Assembly (NCBI GenBank): GCA_029851415.1 | Contig: CM056744.1 | Coordinates: 89,019,907 to 89,083,906 of the forward strand | Direction of reading: 5' to 3' | From: Eretmocerus hayati | Taxonomy: Eukaryota; Arthropoda; Insecta; Hymenoptera; Aphelinidae | Length of the DNA stretch: 64,000 nucleotides | Shown: positions 43,528-55,848 of the stretch, one piece after another | Layout: every line of letters begins with the position of its first letter | Position numbering within the stretch: the stretch's first letter is position 1 | Notes under the pieces: generated by a model | The model's input: the letters and a program-made list of their open reading frames with translations, nothing else | What the model was told of the DNA's origin: nothing | Databases searched by the model: none | Made by a program: the position numbers and the translations under genes

Positions 43528-46500
43528 GTTACGGCTTCACACATCACGATCCACCCCACCCCACTCAAAAATTTCGACAAATACGCTACATGACCCTCGA
43601 AATACCACTACATTCTACATAAATCTACCCTAGAATAAAAAAAATAGGGGTTGTGCAAGAGTAGGGATGCTAACCGAAACTCTGACCCAGCGCGCGCACG
43701 ACAAGTGTTAAAACCAAGACTATATAGACATACACGTGTATGGGGCAAAACTGGATCGATCCCGGGGGCGAGGCGCTAGCTTCGCGGGCAAAGACATCCC
43801 TATAGTATAGAGCGTCGCACTCTGTAGTAGAGGTTATACCTAACTGCAGTGTGCATCAATATCCACGCGAACTTGGAATACTAGGCCACGTACAATAATA
43901 CAAACTCCCGCGCATAGCATAAAGTCCTGACAGTAGATCGAGCCAAGCTGTGGTCAGACATCGTCTGTCCTTAAGTTTTTCATACGCTAGAAAACAGCCA
44001 TCCTGAATCCAGACTCATTCAATACAGGTATGTGAATTATTATTTGATTAAAGTGCACGTGGCGTTTGATCTAAAAGGGCAACGAGCAACGACATCTTCG
44101 AGATTGTACCCTTTACATGCCTGTGTGTTGTAGTCGACGCTAGTTTACGCTAGATTTGCGATCTTGATTTTGGGTAACGACGCTTTCCTAAACATGTGAA
44201 ATGCGGGGAGTCATGTCAGCAGAATTGTGACTACCACAGGAAGATTTCATTCCTAAACCTCATCGGGGTCGTATTCGAATAATCATGAAAATGTCACGAG
44301 TGATTCATGCAATAATGAAACACGTGTGGATCATGTCGAAAAGGGATATGATGACCAAAATTACGTGAGGGTGCATTTTTATATATGATAATACGTCTTC
44401 ATGATGCGGCAGATGTTGGATTGTGTGTAACTTTATACGCATCTCAGTGACCACCGTGATAGGCATTGCGTCGTATGATACATGTCGCTAAGGGGTAAAC
44501 ACACGGGTCAGGGGTTCGATGACACTATTGCGGCGCGTGACCGTGTCAGGAGAGAGAGTTTCCTCGAAATTTCTATTTGCCACGATGAGGGTGACGGGAT
44601 ATAGTTTCGTGATCAATATTTTCGTTGTAGGGTATCGAATTGTTTATCAATACGTTCAAACGTCTCAGTATGTTGTGAGTGGATTTTCCTTGAATTTTCC
44701 AGGAAGATTTTTATTCACGGTGAAAGTCAGAGATACTATGATATTGCGAGCTTGAAAAAGTTCTTCGAGTGTTTCCTGTTGTATTATACGGTATTGAAGT
44801 GGTCATAAAAGAAATAGTCGCGCAAATTTTACTCGAGTGCATTTAGAGATATGAATTTTTTGTATTTTTGGGCAAAAAAAAAGAAACTAATTATGATATC
44901 AAATAATTTTCATTCCAAGTCACGCATTTAGTGTCTCGTAAGTCTAATCAGCAACCGACCATATTTGTTAGAAACTTACTGCTCATTCCTATCGTATTTT
45001 TCCATCTTTAGGACAATTTTGAAAAAAAAGTCATTGAATGTACTTCTGAATGCTAATTTCCAATTTCTGTATAAGATTTTCAAACCACTGATCTCGACCG
45101 AGATCGTATTTTTCAGATGACTTCTCTGATTTCCATGACTATTTATGCAGTCACAAGTTGTCTCCTTTTCTCCAAACTTTTTTTTCTTTCAAGAATCTCA
45201 CTACATTTTTGCCACATAATAAGATTAATCAACCCCACGGCGATTTTTATTATTTTGATTTTGTAAATCTTCGGCCCAACTTTGTCAAAATGAAAGAATC
45301 AATCTCGCTGGCTTCCCAAGTGAAATCGCATCAGACAGGCATAAAAAGAACTTGAAAAAGTAAAATGAAATGTACAGGGGTGAGCCTAGTGAATATTTAT
45401 CAAGCTGAGATCCAAAGCTGAGAGACCGTTATGTATTCGCTTTTTTCTTTTTAATATTCTTTTTTTATCGGGCTTCTCTAGCGCGCAACTATAGCCATCC
45501 TTTCCATGTTTGCCATAAGTCAATATTTTGTGAAAACGGGGCGAGCATACATCAGGTCCATGATAATGAAAACGCAAAGGGAGCGCCAACGTTATGGGTA
45601 TACTATCCACTCGACAGTTGGATAATCGCACTGTTGCGTCTGGGATACGGTCGAGAGGCTTTGAAAAGGATTACACGACGAATGATTGAGAGTGAAAGAA
45701 AACGGACGATTCAAAAGAGTTATTTGTTGTTGGGGCTTCCGAAGCTTGATTGCTTCAAAAATTCGGAGCGATCATCTTTTGTGATTACGTGACATGATCG
45801 TTATTCATCTGTTGTTTATGTAATCACTCAATAATTTATGGAGAATGGGGAACTCGAAATAAATTTTGAGGAGTGATTTTGAAATGGTTCTGTTCAAATA
45901 TGATCCGAGATGTATTTTCGAAACATAAACTTCATTAGTAGATTTTATACATTGAATTGATGAACCTGAAAATTTTTTAAAACACCCATTTTTTTCACTG
46001 TCATGACAAAGAATTTCATTTGTGCGCAGTGCTTCGATTTTCTCATCTTCATAAAGCTAATATAACACAAGTTTCGATAAATGAGTTTCGACATCGTATT
46101 CTTCGCTTTCAGCTCAATCCTCAAAAATAGCTTAGAAAATGTTGTCCTCCCTTTCCAACTATTCAAAATTCGATGACTTCAAAAAAAAAGAAGGTTGCGA
46201 TCATGTATTTTAAATTCCTTTGGGTTGGAATTCACAATAATACTGAAATCTCAGTTTAAGCGTTGTACTGGAGACATATTCCAGTCCAAGCTGGGATGGA
46301 AAGGCGTGTTTTTGTTAATCGTGTTTGCCAACCTTTTGAATCGATGCGATTGAATAGCTGAGATTTTTGACAACTGATCTCAATATGAGGCCTCTAAAGC
46401 TCTGCGACTGCAACAAATGAAGTGTTTTAAAAAGATACATCGGCAGGAATAAGTTATTCGACCCACGGATGGTGCGATTTAGGACACATTGTTTTTCTCA

Positions 46501-48257
46501 AATATTTCGCATTCTTGTTTGAAGTCGCATAAACATCAGATCTTTCGCGGAATTCTCCTTCCGAAGCTCGTATAACTAAATTTTTCAATTAAAAATTTAG
46601 GGCACTATTGAATACAACGAGAAATTTCATGAATTACATATTGTTCCTTTCAAAATTTACGCCAAATTTATTGTTCATTCTTTATGACTGTCTCAGTCCT
46701 ATTTGCGCTAGAATTTTCAGTCAAACTCCGATTGGCTATTAATTTCTAGTAACTCTGGGTGGAAATTTGACCCACTCAAGATCGAAATCCACTCCAAGGA
46801 ATCTAGAGTGTGGGCCCATTGATTTCCAATGCTTATGAAAAACTTCTTCAGACACAGTGGCAGTCACTCGAAATATAGTCCAAAGAGGAAGAAAAATCTC
46901 AGTAAACTAATAATTCTTTGTCTGTTTTGAGTTATTGATTTAAACCAGTTAATGTTGTAATGAGTTATGTGTAATGAGTTATTGGTTTAAACCAGTTAAT
47001 GTTGTCTAATTAAACAACATTATTTTTCAAGAGCCAATAAAATGAAAAACATGGTGATATCGATTTATCTCAAGACGTTTGCCGATTTTGCCATGTTTTA
47101 GAAGAATTACGGAAAAAACCAGAACATAGTGACAAATCTGTCTAAAGGAAAGAATCGCTGACACACATCAAATCTGGGGATTATGAATTTATAACAATTA
47201 CTCGACTAAAATTGTAAATTGCTGTCTCAAGTTTTCCGACCTGGAAAAAATGAATAATTTTCTACCCGACAGAGACTAAAATTTGAAAAAAGTTTTGAGG
47301 TTAGGAGATAGAATAAAAAGCTTCAAAATTCAAGTCAAACCAAGCCAACTTAGTAATAGAACGGAATTGCATATGTCGGGCTCCAGAAGGTAGCACAAAA
47401 AATCGCTTCGAGTGCAGAGAGCTCGTAAGTTGCACAATAGTATAAAAGAACCATGCTAGTGTCGTGCATCGCATCACACATGTACACATATGCTCATGTG
47501 CAAAATCTATGTGCAGATCTCACAAAGCTGAAGAATAGTATCTATATAAGACTCGAGAAGAGGGAAGAGCATTATACTGCATAGCGAGATTGAGATCACG
47601 TGCGCGCACATAGCATCCAGCCAGGAATATATAAGCATTATTCACATACATATATATAAGATGAAACTATATGTGCGCGAGACTCTGGAGACTTGCTAAG
47701 TCGGACCAAGCACAGTATGTGTCGATTTTTTGCAAAGAGCGCGAATATGTCTCAGTCTACTTTTCGATACTCAACAGTCGAGTACATAACTGTCTTGCAA
47801 AAGAAAACTGTCTTGCAAAATTTTTGACCTCTGCTCGTGACGCGACGCGTGAGTTCAAACATTTTTTTTAACGCTCTCCAATGTAATTATTCTGTCAGAT
47901 AGTAATTTTTTCCATGAATATTTGATCAGAGTGGTTCGAAGATTCGAAAAATGATTAAATTCATGCATCAAGTGAAGCATCATGCCGAGAAAAAAAATTC
48001 GTCAAATATAACCTGAAAGAGGAGGAATTTTGTACGATTTCCGACATTGACTGTTGAGCTTATTGTTAATTTCGTTTTTCAATTGAATATATTTCCTCGT
48101 GTCTATATAGTTAGCATTGGGGGAAAAGTGTGGGCTCGGATTGAATATTTTGAATGATGAATCTAGAGAATAATTGCCAGAAAGAATGGATCGGGAACCA
48201 ACATTTAATTTCATGCAATGTCCCGATATTTGGGTGCTTACGGAATTGCATAAAATA
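43528..48257. other. No supported gene
   Basis: AT-rich DNA with short open frames that lack recognisable features. It includes a 47-bp-period duplication at 46930-47006 (two copies of GTTTAAACCAGTTAATGTTGT-like sequence) and a cluster of TATATAA-like motifs at 47540-47665 with no gene attached. Confidence 0.4.
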
Positions 48258-48470
48258 CTTTATACGTCCATACGCAGAAACATCGTGTTTCTAGGCGTCT
48301 TCGGTACGTGAGGACACCTGGAAACAAGCTGTTTCTGCGTACAGACGTATAAAACTGCATACGCGTCTCGTGCGGAAACATTTTTCCTCCACGAAAACCA
48401 CGCTGGACGTCGGAAAAGCCGATGTCCAGACCAGTTTTCGTGAAGAAAAAATGTTTCCAGCACTCGGCGC
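48258..48470. repeat. Double-hairpin repeat element
   Basis: Two adjacent hairpins. 48258-48355 has arms TATACGTCCATACGCAGAAA and the complement with two mismatches in that stretch. 48363-48470 contains CACGAAAACC, a GGACGTCGG turn and the mirror GTTTTCGTG. The second hairpin shares its core with the element at 62993-63101. Confidence 0.75.
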
Positions 48471-49888
48471 GTAATGTACTAATTGTAATTCAGGAGTAGA
48501 CTACTCTATCATTGGTGGCTCACTACTTCTTTAGAATCACATTCGAATTTTATTTCTAGACAATAAATTGAAAATGCCAAAATGGCGTCGAATCCATCTT
48601 CATTCCATCAAAAGCCGCCCTCGCGTGCAGTTTTCTGACGATGTAATGTTACTGATGAGCGATAAACTGGAGAATCGTTGAGGAAATTATCATCGCATCG
48701 AAACCTCTACATTTGAACAATAAGATAATGGTGGAAAATGTCGCCAATCTGTCTTGGACGGATTACTCTTAAATCAACATCATTTCCACAAATCAAATAT
48801 TCAGAAATATTCTTCGAGCCTCCAACCAATAATCGACCAATTAATACGTTTCATCGCCTACAATTTGAAATCATATTCAATTTCCTGTAAAGATATTGAA
48901 GACACTAATTACTTACAAATAAATGTCTAATCAAAGACGACATCAGCTTCTGAAAGCATTCCTCAATTTTCTCATTATGAATCATAACAAACATATCAAT
49001 CTATCTGCGTCTGACTTGTAGATCTAATATAAATTCAATTTTCTCATTTCCAGATATCTCAAGATTGCTGCTGAAGAGCGCTCTCCAGCAATGCCCCAGC
49101 GCGGAACTTGGAATTGAAAATCGGAGCTCCAACACCGGATACTCGGGTCATATAATATAAGACCAATTGACCTCGTACATCGTAATACGTACTTAGAGAG
49201 TGAATATCATCTTGGCCATAATAAGATCGTCTTCACAAATCGATTTTTTTTATATCAACATGGACCTCAAAATAGAGCAACCCTCATGATTGTGGTGCGT
49301 GACAGTGAATATTCTAGGTCTTATGCCCATCTCATCACATTTCTCGTGTCTCAGTGGTATGAAGTGGCTAAAAGTGTATTCTGAGTAGCTCCCGTTCTGG
49401 TGTAGCCTTATCATAAGTCAAGATCAGAACTATAGTCGAGACAATTTCTAGTCAACTATGCAGCACTGATCGATAAAACTTGTAGATGACCAGCATGCTT
49501 TACCATTCATGAATGTTATTTTGAGCTCTGTACTTTAACCATACCTCCAGTGACCTTCAAAGTTAATTGTTGTGTATTAAATTCTGGCTAATCAATTTGA
49601 TGTATATATGTCCAGCCGGAAGGTGTTAAAAGTGTACAGATGTAGAGAATTATAAAAGGTAACTTTTAAAAATTGAGTGCAAAAAAAATGAGTAACTAAA
49701 AATATCGCAGGATCGTGAAATCAGAGTGAAACAAGGCGTGATTTTGAAAAAACAATGAAAAAATTCTAAGGGGCCAAGCTTTCCTTACAGTGAATCATTG
49801 ATAAGAAAAATGACAGCAAGGCCCCGATCACTCATTATCAAACTAAAATTTTAACTACAAAAAGTGCCAAAAGTGATAAAACATTAAA
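48471..49888. other. Upstream region of the host gene
   Basis: No ORF. It probably includes the promoter and 5' UTR of the gene starting at 49889. In-frame TGA TAA codons shortly before the ATG (about 49874-49879) show that translation does not begin further upstream in this exon. Confidence 0.45.
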
Positions 49889-50163
49889 ATGTCAGAAGTG
49901 AGTGAAGCTGGTGCATCATCGATGCCAACGACGACGCAAGTGACGATTCAGCCACCGGTGCTACAGGTGGCCTCGCGAATGTTGCGCTCGCCTAGTCACG
50001 AAAGCGTTACCACTGACCTGTCGTTATTCAGCGTTTCTTCTATAGCAAGCGACGCCAAAAACCAAAATCGACTGTCAAATTTCAAATCTTGTACAGATGT
50101 ACATCTATCTGGTAGAGGGCCTTCGCCGAATCCTGATTCCAGGCTTCAAGTTCACGGCAACAG
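49889..50163 (+). CDS. Host gene, coding exon 1
   Basis: Encodes 91 complete residues starting MSEVSEAGASS, Ser/Thr/Pro-rich and apparently disordered. The ATG is preceded by in-frame stops. The exon ends CAAC AG before GTAAGATT, a good donor, leaving two bases of a codon. The next exon begins G CCA CCA, completing AGG (Arg) and restoring the frame, which strongly supports the join to 55321. The product is not recognised. A large multi-exon cytoplasmic scaffold is my guess. Confidence 0.75.
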
Positions 50164-53100
50164 GTAAGATTTCCTCATAAGTGTATTATTCTTGCCCCAG
50201 ATTCTAATTACAACCAATTAAGAACACTAGGATTGATCTTCAGATTCACTTTAAATGAGTTCAAAACTAAAAAGTTTTCTGTATATATTCCAGCCCAATT
50301 TTTTCGAGACGAAGGAGAAGGTTTTCTTATCCCTGACTCTCACACTACTATTCTGTTTCCATTATCTGAGCGAAGCTTCAATTTTTTCTTTGCTCTCGAA
50401 TAGTCCCGAAATTGATGTTAGATTGACTCTACTCTAACGCGTGTGAAAGATCGAAGTGGTGGTTTTTTTATCAATCTCACCGAGGAATTTTATTCATCCA
50501 ACATTTCCCCTGAGCTCATAATTTTCATGGGTACGATATTACGGTAAAGGAAACAGTATCATGTATCGAAATTTGATTCTGAATCAGGTTTGAGGGAAAA
50601 CGATAGTCAGGCAAAATATTGAGGAAATTAGACGTGTATGTTGATGAATAGCTTTACCCAAAAATTGTGAGAATCATATATAGTCAAACTGAGCATTCCC
50701 AATCTAGGAAGTCTCTCAAATTCTCCTCGTGATAGATGTGATGAATTAGGTAAGAGAAATGATCGAATTTGGCCCGATTAAAGCCGAGATATGTCTGAGG
50801 AGCAGATCAAGATTTGATACGTTTTTACGAAGGTTCAAGCCCTACTATTTTTGAAACTCGTCCTCCATCCCAGACCGTTCCAGATCGCCAAGACCGCCCC
50901 AAACCACTTTAAACCGGGCCTGCAGACCACACCAGAGCGTACTCGTTCGTACAAGACCTTTTCAGACCATTCCAAACCACATGAGTATGTCCCAGATCGT
51001 ACCAGATCGTTCCATATCACATCAGACCATCCCAAACGGTTTCAAATCTCCCCAGAACATTCGAGACAATGCCAGACCATACCAGGTGGACGTGCCAGGT
51101 CGACCCGACCGTTCCATACCGCCCCATACTGTACCAAAACGTCTCAATTCGTGCAGACCATAAGAGACACCCAGGCCGTACTGGACCATCCCAGATAACC
51201 CTAGACCGTACTAGGACGTCTCAGATCGTACCAGACCGTCCCAGACGATCCTAAATCGTACCAGAACGGTCCAGAACATGACAGGCCGAACAAGACCATC
51301 CATTCACTCGAGCTACCCATGATCCATACGGAAACCCATTATCCTTTACTCTTTCCACTTCAGCAACCCGATATGTGGAATACAAATAGACAAATTTTGG
51401 AATGGCCTTCAATTATTAAGACTATTCATATTAGTCACTCAATGAATCCAATGAAGGGCAAACAATGAAAATAAAATACCACTCGATCCCATACCTCATG
51501 ACATCAGTAGAAACGTTCCAAACATTCCATTAGTCTGCACTGTCCCAGGTATAAAATAAATTCATGAATGAAAACACTATGGTCAAGTATGAGGCAGTCA
51601 ATCTCATATAGAAAAAGCGTCACGGTCTAAAAACTTCAAAGGACAGCAACAGGTTGAAGTAAAAAAGTACGTCATTAAAGGGCGTGGTGCTCCGAGTTAC
51701 GCTATATAATCTCACGCAAACATCAAGCAAGCGACGAGCAACGTGTAAATATAATGCTCAACACCTATATAGATCAGCACTCGAGTAAGAGTTTGCATTT
51801 CGAGAGGCTGGATCGATATCCGAGCTTGCAGACCGAATATTGCTCACCAATCGCGATAATGGCACGTATACATACACAGATGTGTACGTAGGAGTGGTAG
51901 CTAGTATATAACCAGCGTACTTTATTGTGAGAAATGGTTTATCAGAGGTAGTGGACAAATGAGAGAGAGAGGTGAATTAGTCAAAGTTGCGCAAGAGCTG
52001 GCTCGAGTATTACATATATAGAGTTGAGAGCGACGAACTCGGGACAGAGTCATCAAACAGCTGGAATTGGAATAATTAAGCTCGGCCTCGAGAGCTTCAC
52101 AACACAGTTCTGGAATGTACTGACACCGCGGATGATTAGCACATTTATATGCAACGAGTGAACCCGATACGATTTCGATAATTCGATCATGTTATACACG
52201 TGTCAGTCGGAATTGTTTGATTATTGCATTTTTAATAACACTTGATGATTTATCAATCGGGACTGAGGCCAAGAGTGTTGTTGAGAGTATTGGGGGGGGG
52301 GGGCATGGAATTAATTATCCGTCTTTCGTGTTGATCCCAAGACCGCCATTAGAGCTCAAAACCCTTACACTAATTGTATAAGTAGGTAATTTTAACAACT
52401 CTGAGATTTCAAATGAGAATAGGATCAGCGATGAATTTTGTGGAGTTGGAAGTACTTCTGAGTTTTCCAACAAATAGTCCAAAAAAAATTTTGGATAAAT
52501 TAGCCCCAGACTTTCAATCGCTTCATCCAGCTTTCGAGAAAGATTGTTTCATTTTTATCATAACTGCACCAAGAAGTTTTGGCTTGTTAATTTCAATCCC
52601 CTCACTTCCAATGTCATCTGTCGGCAACAAACAGATTCCCGAGTTTCGCAGTATGCCGCAGAAATCATTTGAATGGCTTTTCAAAATAAATTGTAAGATG
52701 GCCCCGTTGCTTTGTGTGATCAATATTTTTCAACCAGACTCCTTGTTTACACGACAAATATTCGAAATCATGACGACACCTCATCCATTAAATTCTAATA
52801 ATCACAGGAGACATTCAAAACAATTTTAAAAATATCATTCGTAATATCCAAGCAATCGTGCAACGAGTTTATATCCATAGACTCAATGTAAAATGTATAT
52901 AGACAGATAGGCAAGGCGGTATGTCCTTGAACAATGTCATCTTGACAATATCCACGAGGCATCATTTTCTTGATTGCATGGGTTTGGCCAGATATAGATT
53001 ATAGATTCGATTACGACGCATAAGTTGCACCGACGATGAACTTGGAACCAAGTCAGTTTCCGTTTTCTCACAATGTCACTATCATACACGTCTTGCTTGC

Positions 53101-55320
53101 AAATGAAATTGAATGCGGTCTCTGGGGAATTAAAACTCGAGCATGTAACAAGAAACTGGGAACAAACCAACAAAAAAATCCCAGAGAGGTTTCTCGTCTA
53201 ATCGAGTTGGACCAAAAAGGTATTTGAAGTTACTGTATTGAGGCAATTATTGGCTTTTTCCTTGGTTCAGTAGAAAATACCCTTGTGGTTAGTCTAAAGT
53301 TGGCTGAGGATGAACATTCTCAAATCCAGAGAGCATTCGTATCATCAACATTATTGCTCATGAATCTATCAAGTATCGAAAACTGATCAAAATGATTGTT
53401 GAACCCAAAACATCTCAAATTTACAATTCTAGATTTGCATACCAAGATGAGTTTCTAAGAAATTTCTCTATCACAATATTGAAAAACTCTCAGGGTTCTA
53501 TGAACAGAACAAAAAACGGAAGCAAAGCTTCTGTATAACTCATCAAGCTATTCATGAATAAGATATGAAATGAAAACGAATATCATAGTCTGATGGCTTC
53601 CCAACCATAAATCACCATGAGCAATGAAAAAGTGCCTCTTTCAACGAAAAGGAATGTCCCTCTCACATCCCCGTAGAGCCTAGTATACATGTCGCTATAA
53701 CTTCCAGAGACAAAGCCCTCGAACTTTTTGCGTCATATTATCATTCCTAAAGGTAAACCACTGTAATAACTCATCTGTATCTCTCTCGTCAACGAACTTT
53801 TTTACCAAGATAGCCCCGAATAGAAAATTCTTTGGATATGATTGAATCTAACCCACTCGAATCGGCGTTTCTTATGCGCACTCTTTGCATGTCTCTTTCA
53901 AATTTTGCACTTTTTCCTCATTTCTCCAAAACATGAGACTGTCAATTCAAAATCCCTGGCTTATTGTCTCGATACAATTTGAAGGTGTCTCATAATGATG
54001 GAGATAAATCTCGATAAATAAGCCCAAAGAAGACCCGACCAATTACTGACTTTCCTGTAATTTTTCCGCTGGAATGAGTGGAAAATGGTTAATTGTTAAA
54101 TTAACAATCGTCCCATCTTTGGAAAGTATCAGTCATCATTCATTACAGACATCAGCCCAATATTTTATCAAACTACTGTAATGAAAATGTTGTTTTAAGC
54201 GTATCGACTCATTTTCACAAGATTATCTTGAATTTGCAAGATAAAACTATAGACTTCAGATTCTCAAAGAAACCGAGACCTCGGATCTTTGACAAACGGG
54301 AATGCTCTTTCAACTCTCTAAAAAAGTGTAAGCGGCGCAGAAATTTGAATTTTCTTCTGTTACATTCTAAAAAATTAACGATTACAAGAACCTTTTACGA
54401 TTCATCACCATGAGTGGCTAGCAAGCAAACATAAATAAGAATAAATTCAAGAAGTCAAACCATTAAATCGATGGAAACTGATTCAAATAATTGGAAATAA
54501 GTAGAAAAGTTTTCCAAAATCCCAAGTATCTCATTTCTCCCCATTCCACTTGACATACAGAATAGTCAACCAGAGGGAACTAATCTTTGTTTACTTCTTG
54601 CCATTTGTCAATATCTCAGGCTCTGATTAAATGCCCTCTAACGAAGACTCACATACGTACAGTTTGGAGAAACTTTGGCTGGAAGCCAGTGGTGAATGGT
54701 AAAGCGGCCAAAAATGCACTTATCGATCACCTTTTTGTGTACGCCTGTCCAGATACGACTTGACAAAATACAAACTGAAACCAAAAAGAAAGTTATGCAC
54801 AAGTCCTTCACGATGAGCCAAGTTCATTCCAGATGACTGGATATTCTTTTTCTCTAATGATACCGTTACAAAAATCCAATGCGGACTACTGAAACCCGAA
54901 AGCTCCTTGATGAGTGCAGTATTAAATGTTTGAAGCGTTGCTCCAAAATATTTTGTTCCTTATGAAGCTTGTCATCTAAGAAGAAACCATGTTCAAAAAG
55001 TCAATCGACCCAACATCTCCAAGTCCGACATAACCTTGCTAACTCAAAACTGACATAAGCAGAACAACACCCCAAGCAATGCCAGTCCAATCCAAACTCT
55101 TAGCTTGTTCTGGATATTTGCGTTGGTTCTGAGTCCACACGTGGTGGAACCTAGTCTGGCAACGCTGGAAATTGAGAAATCTCTTCTCCACAATTTGCAC
55201 GGTTGTCCTCAGTGGAATCCTTCTCGACGCTCATGCAATCTATTCAATCTTTGAACCAATTGATATCTACATAGAAAAACCTCTCCAAAAACCTTGAATG
55301 ACACAAAGCTTTCACTTCAG
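50164..55320 (+). other. Host gene intron 1 (5157 bp)
   Basis: Starts GTAAG and ends TTCACTTCAG. It contains the 10-bp satellite at 50.86-51.31 kb, a G run near 52292-52303 and no other supported feature. Confidence 0.7.
50860..51310. repeat. Degenerate 10-bp-period satellite
   Basis: Many variants of CCAGACCGTA / CCAGATCGTA repeated at about 10-bp spacing over 450 bp, with strong sequence decay. Open frames here on both strands arise from the repeat. Confidence 0.85.
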
Positions 55321-55848
55321 GCCACCAGACATCCCAGAGATGCTATGGTTCGAGGAAGAAACCGAGTTAATTCGCAGTTGTGGCGCCCTCTCAACGGCTC
55401 TAGGACTCCAAAAAAGCTTCAGCACATCGGACGTGTGGCAACTACCCGATTCCAACAGTAATGCCAACAACAGTATTTCCTGCTGGGGTAGACTCGGTTC
55501 GCTGCAAAATCAAACGTCTTCATGTTTACGTCCGACCGTTTCTGCTCCAGACGGCCTTGACCTTGCTCACAGAGGTCGACTTCTTCTGGAGCAAGCGAGG
55601 CTTGAACATGCATCGCGCTCTTGTAGTACGTGGGTCGCGGTGGGCGACGTCGCTAGTAATTCACAGTTGCCCAGCCCGCATGCGGGACCTTGCAGTTTAG
55701 GACAACTCCAAGCTGGACTTGGAGGTTCAGGTTCAACAGCCGCGGCGATAGGAGGCGGTCTGAGCAGTCCCGGACTCTTGCCATTTACAGCTGCAGACCT
55801 TGTCAGGTCTGTTAACAAGAGGGTTCGACAGAGCTACATTAGACGCAG
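55321..55848 (+). CDS. Host gene, coding exon 2
   Basis: Encodes about 176 residues. It starts PPDIPEMLWFEEETELIRSC, continues through a Ser/Gly-rich linker (GLGGSGSTAAAIGGGLSSPG) and ends FTAADLVRSVNKRVRQSYIR. The acceptor TTCACTTCAG and donor AG/GTGAGC are both canonical, and both junctions are phase 2. Composition and codon use are clearly coding compared with the surrounding AT-rich DNA. The Arg-rich end runs straight into exon 3. Confidence 0.85.

Noticed and set aside
47540..47665. TATATAA cluster as a promoter
   Set aside because: No gene begins downstream within a reasonable distance, and TA-rich repeats explain it.
50835..51254. Open frames on both strands at 50.8-51.3 kb
   Set aside because: They are produced by the 10-bp satellite.
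52413..52829. 138-residue frame in intron 1
   Set aside because: No recognisable domain or splice support, and composition like the surrounding intron.
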